This document shows, in pieces, positions 1-6,963 of a stretch of 22,463 nt of DNA (its first letter is position 1; each line of letters starts with the position of its first letter). The position numbers and the translations under genes were made by a program. The notes beneath the pieces are model-generated. The model was not told the DNA's origin. It saw only the letters and a list, made by a program, of their open reading frames with translations, and ran no database searches. The stretch lies in the NCBI GenBank assembly GCA_029865445.1, contig JAOUGY010000012.1:1-22463 (forward strand), written 5' to 3'. Source of the stretch: Acidimicrobiia bacterium (GTDB lineage Bacteria > Actinomycetota > Acidimicrobiia > Spongiisociales > ZC4RG35).

Positions 1-1263
1 GTTCCATGCCATCGACACGTGGTCTTCCTGCATACCGGACGTCGGGTAGCTGTCAACGCTGGAAGGCATCGCCAACCGGCGGTTCTCCTCGCAAATGCCT
101 GCCGCCGTGTAATGCCCGATCATCAAGCCGGAGTCGACGCCCGGATCGGCGGCGAGGAACGGCGGCAGTCCGTGATTTCGAGTCTTGTCGAGGACCCGGT
201 CCATCCGGCGCTCCGAGATCATCCCCACGTCGGTGAGGGCGATCGCCATGAAGTCGGCCACGTACCCGAGAGGAGCGCCGTGGAAATTCCCACATGATTC
301 GACCCGTCCGTCGGGCAACACCATCGGGTTGTCGATGGCTGCAGCCAGCTCGTTGTCGACTACGCCGAGCGCATGATCGAGAGTGTCCCGAGCCGCCCCG
401 TGCACCTGCGGAGTGCACCTGATCGAATAGGCATCCTGGACGCGGGGGTCGTCGTGGCGATGGGACGCCACGAGCGGCGAATCTTTCAACAACATGCGAA
501 GGTTCGTCGCCGACACCGCCTGACCTGGCTGAGGTCGGAGTCGTTGAAGGTCATCGGCGAACGCCCGGTCGGTGGCCAGCATGGCTTCGGTGGTGAGTGC
601 GGCGACCGCGTCGGCCGTGTCGAGGAGCATTCGGGCGTCGGTGACCGCCATGCACAACATCCCCAGGATCCCGTCCGTCCCGTTGGTGAGCGCCAGGCCC
701 TCCTTCTCGACCAGCACGATGGGCTCCAGCCCAGCTGCGGCGAGGGCATCACCCGCCACCATCACCGACCCTCCCATCTCGACCTCGCCCTCACCGATGA
801 GAGCGAGCGCCACGTGGGCGAGTGGGGCCAGATCGCCGGACGCACCGAGCGATCCGAACTCGCGCACGACCGGATGAATCCTGTTGTTGAGAAGATCGAC
901 GAGCCCCGAGGCCGTGCTCGGCCGTGCCCCCGAGTACCCCATCGCGATCGTCCGCGCCCGGAGCAAGGTCATGGCTCGGACGACCTCGGTCTCGACGGGA
1001 TCGCCGATGCCGGCGGCATGGGAGCGCACCAGGGCGACCTGGAGCGCGGCTCGCCGTTCCTCGGGGATGGCGACGGTGGCCAGCGCCCCAAAGCCGGTAG
1101 ACACTCCGTAGGTCGGTTCCCCATGGGCGAGCCCTTCTACTACCGCCCGGGAGGCCGCCATCTTCTCGAAAGCCACGCGGTCGATCTCGACGGTTGCCAT
1201 GCCGCGGGCGACGGCGACGACATCGTCGATGGAGAGCGGCCCGCCGGTGATGGTGACAGTCAT
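1..1263 (-). CDS. hutH: Histidine ammonia-lyase, partial (C-terminus beyond left edge)
   Basis: It deaminates L-histidine to urocanate and ammonia, the first step of histidine degradation, in the cytoplasm. About 421 residues are visible of the roughly 510 usual for the family; the 3' end lies outside the window. The MIO-forming Ala-Ser-Gly is at residues 141-143 in GSLGASGDLAPLAH, the active-site tyrosine is in YGVSTGFG (52-59), and the conserved QEDHVSM segment is near the visible end. The start ATG (1263-1261) overlaps the stop of the upstream iclR gene as ATGA, and GGAGGA lies about 7 bases upstream inside iclR, so translation is probably coupled. The gene is therefore co-transcribed with its likely regulator and diverges from hutU. 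Nothing in the visible part suggests inactivation. Other MIO lyases (phenylalanine or tyrosine) are possible, but the hut neighbours make histidine by far the likeliest substrate. Confidence 0.96.
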   Translation of the reverse strand, partial: MTVTITGGPLSIDDVVAVARGMATVEIDRVAFEKMAASRAVVEGLAHGEPTYGVSTGFGALATVAIPEERRAALQVALVRSHAAGIGDPVETEVVRAMTLLRARTIAMGYSGARPSTASGLVDLLNNRIHPVVREFGSLGASGDLAPLAHVALALIGEGEVEMGGSVMVAGDALAAAGLEPIVLVEKEGLALTNGTDGILGMLCMAVTDARMLLDTADAVAALTTEAMLATDRAFADDLQRLRPQPGQAVSATNLRMLLKDSPLVASHRHDDPRVQDAYSIRCTPQVHGAARDTLDHALGVVDNELAAAIDNPMVLPDGRVESCGNFHGAPLGYVADFMAIALTDVGMISERRMDRVLDKTRNHGLPPFLAADPGVDSGLMIGHYTAAGICEENRRLAMPSSVDSYPTSGMQEDHVSMAWN

Positions 1264-1937
1264 ACGAGTTCCTCCACGGATCCGAGATCGGCAGCGGCTT
1301 CGATCACCGCCGCCGTCGCACGATCGAGCGCCTTGCCGCGCAAACGTCCCTCCGGCCCGACCACCGCCACCGCGGCGATGGCGTTGCCCGACCGATCGGT
1401 GACGGGCGAAGCGATGGCCACGACATCCGCTTCTACCGCACCCGCCACATGCACGGCACTTCCGGCCGAGACCTCGCCCGACAGAGCCAGCCCGACCGCC
1501 GTCCCCTGCCGAGGAATGCGGGCGCCAAGCCAACTCACGTGTCGAACCGCCCGCCGGCTCTCGCGTATGGCGACGTACACGGCGTGATCTTCGCCTTCGG
1601 GCACGGCGAGATAGGCGCTCTCTTCGGTCGCGCCCTCCAGCGAGTCGAGGACAGGACCTGCGATCTGGGCCAGCCGGGCGGTGGGAGAGGCGTCGAGTGC
1701 GGTGAGCGCCAGTCGGTGGAACCGTGGCCCCGCCGAGTAGGTCCCATCTGTCCCGCGCGACACGTAGCCGTCGACCTCGAGGGCCCTGAGATGCCGGAGC
1801 GCCGTCGGGGTCGGGACGTCCACGGCCCGCGCAGCCTCGGTCAGGGTGATCGATCCGTGCGAGACCACCGAGTCGAGCAGGGCGAGTGCTCGCTCCACCG
1901 ATCTCGCCACATGGGTGCCCTGGGTGCTGACTTTCAT
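1260..1937 (-). CDS. IclR-family transcriptional regulator of the hut genes
   Basis: 225 residues, the usual IclR size. The N-terminal winged helix-turn-helix spans about residues 8-70 (ARSVERALALLD, then TLTEAARAVDVPTPTALRHL). The remainder is the GAF-like effector domain, with the typical SWLGARIPRQGTAVGLAL stretch near 135-152. It is divergent from hutU and directly upstream of hutH (ATGA overlap), so it most likely controls both and itself. An IclR-type hut regulator (HutR) is known from Corynebacterium, which supports the role; whether this one activates or represses, and its effector (urocanate or histidine), cannot be read from sequence. The ATG at 1937 has no Shine-Dalgarno but sits 8 bases after TATGAT, so the mRNA is probably leaderless. 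An imperfect palindrome covers the -10 box and reaches the start codon, which suggests autoregulation. Confidence 0.9.
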   Translation of the reverse strand: MKVSTQGTHVARSVERALALLDSVVSHGSITLTEAARAVDVPTPTALRHLRALEVDGYVSRGTDGTYSAGPRFHRLALTALDASPTARLAQIAGPVLDSLEGATEESAYLAVPEGEDHAVYVAIRESRRAVRHVSWLGARIPRQGTAVGLALSGEVSAGSAVHVAGAVEADVVAIASPVTDRSGNAIAAVAVVGPEGRLRGKALDRATAAVIEAAADLGSVEELV

Positions 1938-1956
1938 GGCATGAAATCATATTCCA
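1937..1956. promoter_or_regulatory. Candidate IclR operator (imperfect 20-bp palindrome)
   Basis: Read on the minus strand the site is TGGAATATGATTTCATGCCA, with symmetric TGG-AT...AT-CCA outer positions (about 14 of 20 bases in dyad symmetry). IclR-type operators often have a TGGAA...TTCCA form. It covers the -10 box of iclR, touches its start codon, and ends 4 bases before the -35 box of hutU. That is a position from which one dimer could repress iclR and affect hutU. Assignment to this regulator is inference. Confidence 0.45.
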
Positions 1957-1975
1957 TCTGTTGACAGCCTGTCGA
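1946..1975 (-). promoter_or_regulatory. iclR-hutH promoter, leaderless
   Basis: On the minus strand, TCGACA (1975-1970, 5 of 6 to TTGACA) is followed after 18 bases by TATGAT (1951-1946, 5 of 6 to TATAAT). The iclR ATG begins 8 bases later, so transcription should start at or within a base or two of the start codon. No Shine-Dalgarno is present. Confidence 0.55.
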
Positions 1976-1990
1976 GTTCTCGTGCACACT
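1961..1990 (+). promoter_or_regulatory. hutU operon promoter
   Basis: A perfect TTGACA (1961-1966) is followed after 18 bases by the weak -10 CACACT (1985-1990). A weak -10 behind a good -35 suits an activated promoter. The -35 lies back to back with that of the divergent iclR promoter, and the perfect 5-bp inverted repeat GACAG-C-CTGTC (1963-1973) spans both. This repeat is a second possible regulator site. The predicted leader is short and carries GGGAG (2009-2013) before the hutU ATG at 2021. Confidence 0.5.
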
Positions 1991-2020
1991 GGAGTCGACA
2001 CTGCAACCGGGAGCGAACCG

Positions 2021-3673
2021 ATGTCTTCTCGCACGCTACGAGCACCCACGGGCACAGAGATGTCTTGCCGGGGATGGCCCCAGGAAGCCGCCTTCCGGAT
2101 GCTCCAGAACAACCTCGATCCGGACGTGGCGGAGCGCCCCGACGACCTCGTGGTGTACGGAGGCACCGGACGGGCAGCCAGGAGCTGGCAAGCCCTCGAC
2201 GCGATGCTGGCAACCCTCACGAAGCTCGAAGCCGACGAGACGATGCTCGTGCAATCGGGCAAGCCGGTCGGCGTCTTTCGGACCCACGAATGGGCGCCTC
2301 GCGTGCTCATCGCCAACTCCAATCTGGTTCCCGACTGGGCGAACTGGGACGAGTTCCGGCGGCTCGAACATCTCGGGCTCACGATGTACGGGCAGATGAC
2401 AGCCGGTTCGTGGATCTACATCGGCACCCAGGGGATCCTGCAGGGAACGTACGAGTGTTTCGCGGCCATCGCCAGGAAACGGTTCGGAGGAACACTTGCC
2501 GGCACGATCACCGTCACGGCCGGGCTGGGCGGCATGGGCGGGGCCCAGCCGCTCGCAGTCACGATGAACGACGGCGTCGCACTCTGCGTCGAGGTGGATC
2601 CATGGCGCGTCCAGCGCAGGCTCGAAACCCGATACCTGGACGTGGTTGCCGACAACTACGAACATGCCATCCGGCTGTGCCATGAAGCGAAGGCGGATCG
2701 CCGCCCGTTGTCGGTGGGTCTTGTGGGGAATGCGGCCCAAGTCCTCCCCCGGCTCCTCGCCGATGGCTTCGGCGCCGACATCGTCACCGACCAGACGTCG
2801 GCGCACGACCCCCTTTCGTACGTGCCTGCAGACGTCACGCCGGAAGCAGCGGAACGCATGGCGCGTGAAAACCCCGACGAGTACGTGCGCAGGGCCCGCG
2901 CATCGATGGCGAGTCACGTCGAGGCGATGGTTGGGTTCCTCGACGGCGGCGCCGAGGTCTTCGACTACGGCAACAGCCTTCGGGCCGAGGCCAGACTCGG
3001 CGGGTACGAGCGAGCGTTCGACTACCCGGGTTTCCTCCCGGCCTACATCCGGCCCCTGTTCTGCGAAGGCAAGGGCCCATTCCGTTGGGTGGCGCTGTCG
3101 GGTGACCCAGCCGATATCGCCGCCACCGACAGAGCTGTTCTGGAGGAGTTTCCCGAGGACGAGGCGCTCCATCGATGGATCGAGATGGCCGGTGAACGGA
3201 TCGCATTCCAGGGCCTTCCCGCCCGCATCTGCTGGCTGGGATACGGCGAACGGCACCGGCTCGGGCTCCGCTTCAACGAAATGGTCCGGCGCGGGGAGCT
3301 GAAGGCACCGATCGTGATAGGGCGCGACCACCTCGATTCCGGCTCGGTGGCATCGCCGTACAGGGAGACCGAAGACATGGCCGATGGGTCGGATGCCATC
3401 GCCGACTGGCCTCTCCTCAACGGGTTGATCAACACGGCATCCGGCGCAACCTGGGTCAGCATCCACCACGGGGGCGGAGTGGGGATCGGCCGTTCGATCC
3501 ACGCCGGTCAGGTCAGCCTGGCCGACGGCACCGACCTGGCGGCGGAGAAGCTGGAACGGGTACTCACGAACGACCCGGGCATGGGCGTCATCCGTCATGT
3601 CGACGCCGGGTACGACCTCGCCAAGAACGTCGCGGCAGAACGGGGCGTACGAATACCGATGGTCGAGTCGTGA
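2021..3673 (+). CDS. hutU: Urocanate hydratase (urocanase)
   Basis: It converts urocanate to 4-imidazolone-5-propionate with tightly bound NAD+, step two of histidine degradation. At 550 residues it is normal family length. Hallmarks visible are the N-terminal RAPTGTEMSCRGWPQEAAFR and NNLDPDVAERPDDLVVYGG, the glycine-rich NAD-binding stretch TAGLGGMGGAQPLAVTMNDG (about 165-184), and the catalytic-cysteine motif GLPARICWLGYG with Cys404. The open frame extends upstream to 1961, but the ATG at 2021 matches the family N-terminus and has GGGAG 7 bases upstream, so I chose it. It is the first gene of a plus-strand operon with the deformylase-like gene and hutF, divergent from iclR-hutH. Confidence 0.97.
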   Translation: MSSRTLRAPTGTEMSCRGWPQEAAFRMLQNNLDPDVAERPDDLVVYGGTGRAARSWQALDAMLATLTKLEADETMLVQSGKPVGVFRTHEWAPRVLIANSNLVPDWANWDEFRRLEHLGLTMYGQMTAGSWIYIGTQGILQGTYECFAAIARKRFGGTLAGTITVTAGLGGMGGAQPLAVTMNDGVALCVEVDPWRVQRRLETRYLDVVADNYEHAIRLCHEAKADRRPLSVGLVGNAAQVLPRLLADGFGADIVTDQTSAHDPLSYVPADVTPEAAERMARENPDEYVRRARASMASHVEAMVGFLDGGAEVFDYGNSLRAEARLGGYERAFDYPGFLPAYIRPLFCEGKGPFRWVALSGDPADIAATDRAVLEEFPEDEALHRWIEMAGERIAFQGLPARICWLGYGERHRLGLRFNEMVRRGELKAPIVIGRDHLDSGSVASPYRETEDMADGSDAIADWPLLNGLINTASGATWVSIHHGGGVGIGRSIHAGQVSLADGTDLAAEKLERVLTNDPGMGVIRHVDAGYDLAKNVAAERGVRIPMVES

Positions 3674-3743
3674 CACCCCCACCCCCCCACCCGGCTCTCG
3701 AGGCCGCCACCTGGACATGGAGCCTCCAGAATGTGAGCCGCGG

Positions 3744-4307
3744 ATGACCGTCCGGGCCATCACCACCATCGGGAACCCCGTTCTGAGGCGGCCCACACGG
3801 CGAGTGAGCCAGGACGAACTCGCCACCGGCGAGGTTCAGGGCCTCATCGACGACATGATCGAAACGATGCGAGATGCCGCCGGCGCCGGCATCGCCGCCA
3901 CCCAGGTCGGATCCTCACTGCGGATCACCACCATCGAGGTTTCTTCGAATCGCCGGTACCCGTACAAGCCGCCCATCCCGCTCACAGTGTGCGTGAATCC
4001 GACGTGGGAACCACTCGATGACGAGATCGTCGAGATCAACGAGGGCTGCCTGTCGGTCCCACTCCGGGGTTACCTGCGCCGCCACGTGAACATCCGTGTG
4101 CGGTACCGGGACCGCCACGGCACCGAGCACATCGAAACCCGGCACGGCCTCACCGCCGGGACGTTCCAGCACGAGATCGACCACCTCGACGGGAAACTCA
4201 TCGTGGACCGGATCGACCCCAGAACACTGTCGACCTGGGACGAGTACGAAATTCACGAACGGAAACGGTTCGAGGCCCGCATCACCGAATTCACGAAGCG
4301 GACATGA
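3744..4307 (+). CDS. Peptide-deformylase family protein in the hut operon; candidate N-formylglutamate deformylase
   Basis: 187 residues from the ATG at 3744; an in-frame ATG at 3717 would add nine residues, and neither has a strong Shine-Dalgarno. All three deformylase motifs are intact: GAGIAATQVG (47-56), EGCLS (100-104, metal ligand Cys102) and QHEIDHLDG (142-150, ligands His143 and His147, catalytic Glu144). It should therefore be an active metal-dependent deformylase. The family normally removes formyl from nascent N-formyl-Met peptides. Here it lies 70 bases after hutU and overlaps hutF by ATGA, so its production is tied to histidine breakdown. HutF makes N-formyl-L-glutamate, which must be deformylated, and no HutG is visible. 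I infer, without proof, that this paralogue does that step. The alternative is an ordinary def gene placed here by chance. Confidence 0.85.
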   Translation: MTVRAITTIGNPVLRRPTRRVSQDELATGEVQGLIDDMIETMRDAAGAGIAATQVGSSLRITTIEVSSNRRYPYKPPIPLTVCVNPTWEPLDDEIVEINEGCLSVPLRGYLRRHVNIRVRYRDRHGTEHIETRHGLTAGTFQHEIDHLDGKLIVDRIDPRTLSTWDEYEIHERKRFEARITEFTKRT

Positions 4308-5575
4308 CCACGTTCTGGTGCGAGTGGGCGTGGCTGGGCGGCGACAGACCCGAACCGGGAGTAGAGATCCTGGTGTCGGGCGACCGCTTCGCCGAGATCG
4401 CACACCCGACGGCGCCGCGCCCGGATGCCGTCAGACTCTCCGGCCTGACCGTGCCCGGGATCGCCAACGTCCACAGCCACGCCTTTCACCGGGCCCTCCG
4501 CGGCCGCACCCATTCTGGAACGGGTTCCTTCTGGACCTGGCGTGATCGGATGTACGAACTGGCCCTAGACCTGGACCCGGACTCCTACCGGGGTCTGGCG
4601 ACCCAGGTGTTCCAGGAAATGCTCGCATCCGGATACACCGCAGTCGGAGAGTTTCATTACCTTCATCACCAGCCGGGTGGCGCTGCCTACGCCGATCCGA
4701 ATGCCATGTCGAGGGCCATCCTCGAAGCGGCTGCCGAGACCGGTATCCGGATCACGCTCCTCGACGCGCTGTACCTGTTCGGGGGGCTGGACCAGGATTA
4801 CGTGGCACCCCAAGGGGCCCAACGTCGGTACTCCGACGGAAGCGCCGAAGCCTGGACCGAGCGGCTCGACGCCCTCCACGTCGCGTCACCCACCCAGCGG
4901 GTCGGTGCCGCCATCCACTCCGTCCGGGCCGTCGATCCCGAGGCGATGGCGATAGTGGGCGACTACGCGCGCCGACGCGCCCTACCGCTTCACATCCATC
5001 TGTCGGAACAACCCGCAGAAAACGACCGGTGCCTGGCGGTTCACGGGGTCACCCCGACGATGCTGCTCGACAGCGTGGGCCTGGTGGACGAGAATCTGAC
5101 GGCGGTCCACGCCACCCACCTCGACGAAGCCGACATCTCCCGCCTGGGCGCCGGGCGAGCCACGGCCTGTTTCTGTCCCACCACCGAACGCGATCTCGCC
5201 GACGGTATCGGGCCGAGCGCGGCCCTCGCAGCAGCCGGTGCCCGGCTGTGTGTCGGGAGCGACAGCCACGCCGTCATCGACCCGCTGGAGGAACTCCGGG
5301 CGGTGGAACTCAACCAGCGGCTCGCCACCCTGACCCGGGGCAATCACTCGGTCCCCGATCTGCTCACCGCCGGGACCGTCAATGGCTACAGAGCCCTCGG
5401 TTGGGATGGCGGCCGGATCGAGCGCGGCAGCCTCGCCGACCTCGTCACAATCTCCATTCGCGAGGACGTGGCACCGGAGCACATCCTGGCCACCGCCATC
5501 TTCGCCGGCGCACGATGTGACGTCACCCACACCTTCGTGGGCGGCTCACTGGTGTATCAGAACTCCCAGGGCTGA
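4304..5575 (+). CDS. hutF: Formimidoylglutamate deiminase
   Basis: It hydrolyses N-formimino-L-glutamate to N-formyl-L-glutamate and ammonia, the branch of histidine degradation that needs a following deformylase. The 423 residues form an amidohydrolase-superfamily TIM barrel. Metal-site motifs are HSHAF (57-61), HIHLSEQ (230-236), HATHLDE (269-275) and the barrel-end Asp in GSDSHA (Asp320). The HutF-specific stretch GSFWTWRDRMYELA (74-87) separates it from HutI and from other deaminases. The ATG overlaps the stop of the deformylase-like gene as ATGA, which indicates translational coupling. The 3' end overlaps the convergent tyrosine phenol-lyase gene by 19 bases (5557-5575). Confidence 0.94.
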   Translation: MTTFWCEWAWLGGDRPEPGVEILVSGDRFAEIAHPTAPRPDAVRLSGLTVPGIANVHSHAFHRALRGRTHSGTGSFWTWRDRMYELALDLDPDSYRGLATQVFQEMLASGYTAVGEFHYLHHQPGGAAYADPNAMSRAILEAAAETGIRITLLDALYLFGGLDQDYVAPQGAQRRYSDGSAEAWTERLDALHVASPTQRVGAAIHSVRAVDPEAMAIVGDYARRRALPLHIHLSEQPAENDRCLAVHGVTPTMLLDSVGLVDENLTAVHATHLDEADISRLGAGRATACFCPTTERDLADGIGPSAALAAAGARLCVGSDSHAVIDPLEELRAVELNQRLATLTRGNHSVPDLLTAGTVNGYRALGWDGGRIERGSLADLVTISIREDVAPEHILATAIFAGARCDVTHTFVGGSLVYQNSQG

Positions 5576-6951
5576 ACCGGCTCGAACCGAGCCTGGAAGA
5601 ACCGCAGCTTCTCCGGCTCGTAGGTGAAGCGGAGACCGCCGATCGCTTCCCGGTGTTGGAACACCTCGAACACCGACTCGGTCACCACGTCCATGTGGGC
5701 CTGGGTGTATACGCGCCGGGGGATGGTGAGCCGCACCAGCTCCAGCTGTGGATAGTGATGATCACCGGTTTCCGGATCGCGGCCAGCCGATACGACACCC
5801 CGTTCCATGGACCGCACCCCCGAGTCCAGGTAGATCGCCGCGGCCAAGGCCTGAGCGGGAAACTCGCTCTGCGGGATGTGGCTCATGATCGATCGGGCAT
5901 CGAGGAACACACCGTGGCCGCCGATCGGGTGTACCACTGGCACGCCCGCTTTGATCAGGTTGTTCCCGAGGTATTCGACCTGACCGACGCGGGCCGCCAC
6001 GTGGTCATCGGTCGCCACCATCTCCCGGATGCCTCGCGCCAGCGCCTCCATGTCGCGGCCCGACATTCCGCCATAGGTGTGCAGGCCCTCGAATGCCACG
6101 AGCAACGCCCGCGCCTCCTGCGCCAACACCGGGTCTCGCAACGCGAGGAAGCCGCCGATGTTCACCAGGTTGTCCTTCTTCGACGAAACGGTGGCTCCAT
6201 CCGAGTACGAACAGATCTCGGCGAGGATCTCGGCCACCGAGCGTGTCTCGTAGCCGGCCTCGCGCTGTTTGATGAACCAGGCGTTCTCCAGGGCGCGCGT
6301 GGCGTCGAGCATCACGAGGATCCCGTGCCGGGAGCACAACTCGAAGGTGGCACGCAGGTTCGCCATCGACATCGGCTGGCCGCCTGCCATGTTGACGTTG
6401 GTCTCCACCGAGACGTACGGGATCCGGGCCGCACCGTACGCGTCGATGACTCCTTGGAGTTTGGCGAGATCGACGTTGCCCTTGAACGGATGATCCGACG
6501 AGGGGTCGTGAGCTTCATCGATGATCACGTCGACGAAGGTCCCTCCCGCATACTCCTGGTGGAACTTCGTGGTGGTGAAGTACATGTTCCCCGGGATCAC
6601 GTCGCCGGGTTCGATGAGGATCTGGCTGAGGATGTGCTCGGCGCCCCGGCCCTGATGCGTCGGAATCAGCTCTTCGTATCCGTAGATGTCGCGGACGGCC
6701 TCGGTGAGATGGTGAAAGCTCCGGCTCCCCGCGTACGCCTCGTCGCCCACCATCAGTCCGGCCCACTGGTGATCGCTCATGGCCGACGTCCCGGAGTCGG
6801 TCAACAGATCGATGTAGACGTCGTCCGACCGAAGCAGGAACGTGTTGTACCCGGCCTCGGCGATCGCTGTGTCCCGCTCGGACCGCGAGGTCATTGCAAT
6901 CGGCTCGACCATCTTGATCTTCCAGGGCTCGGCCCAACTTCGCTTCGTCAT
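5557..6951 (-). CDS. tpl: Tyrosine phenol-lyase (beta-tyrosinase)
   Basis: A PLP enzyme splitting L-tyrosine into phenol, pyruvate and ammonia. The 464 residues align along their whole length with the tryptophanase/tyrosine phenol-lyase family as I remember it: YNTFLL, YIDLLTDSGTSAMSD, PTHQGRGAE, GNMYFTTTKFHQE, and the PLP lysine in SSKKDNLVN (Lys259). The residues that separate the two activities point to tyrosine: SMERG (381-385) places Met382 and Arg384 where Citrobacter tyrosine phenol-lyase has Met379 and phenol-binding Arg381, whereas tryptophanase has Val and Ile there. Thr127 and Phe452 also fit. AAGGA lies upstream of the ATG. It is 12 bases downstream of the Cys/Met PLP enzyme gene, so the two form an operon. 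Phenol release implies a sink for it, and none is visible here. Confidence 0.9.
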   Translation of the reverse strand: MTKRSWAEPWKIKMVEPIAMTSRSERDTAIAEAGYNTFLLRSDDVYIDLLTDSGTSAMSDHQWAGLMVGDEAYAGSRSFHHLTEAVRDIYGYEELIPTHQGRGAEHILSQILIEPGDVIPGNMYFTTTKFHQEYAGGTFVDVIIDEAHDPSSDHPFKGNVDLAKLQGVIDAYGAARIPYVSVETNVNMAGGQPMSMANLRATFELCSRHGILVMLDATRALENAWFIKQREAGYETRSVAEILAEICSYSDGATVSSKKDNLVNIGGFLALRDPVLAQEARALLVAFEGLHTYGGMSGRDMEALARGIREMVATDDHVAARVGQVEYLGNNLIKAGVPVVHPIGGHGVFLDARSIMSHIPQSEFPAQALAAAIYLDSGVRSMERGVVSAGRDPETGDHHYPQLELVRLTIPRRVYTQAHMDVVTESVFEVFQHREAIGGLRFTYEPEKLRFFQARFEPVQPWEF

Positions 6952-6963
6952 CTCCGTCCTTTC

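Noticed and set aside
3674..3743. C-rich stretch between hutU and the deformylase-like gene as a promoter or terminator
   Set aside because: It has a run of C residues but no convincing -10/-35 pair, hairpin or Shine-Dalgarno; simple operon spacing fits.
2036..3826. A 596-codon minus-strand open frame opposite hutU
   Set aside because: hutU is unmistakable on the plus strand; the reverse frame shows no domain and crosses the hutU/deformylase boundary.
5557..6951. Tryptophanase as the call
   Set aside because: The substrate-defining stretch is SMERG with Arg384 as in tyrosine phenol-lyase, not the Val-Glu-Ile of tryptophanase.
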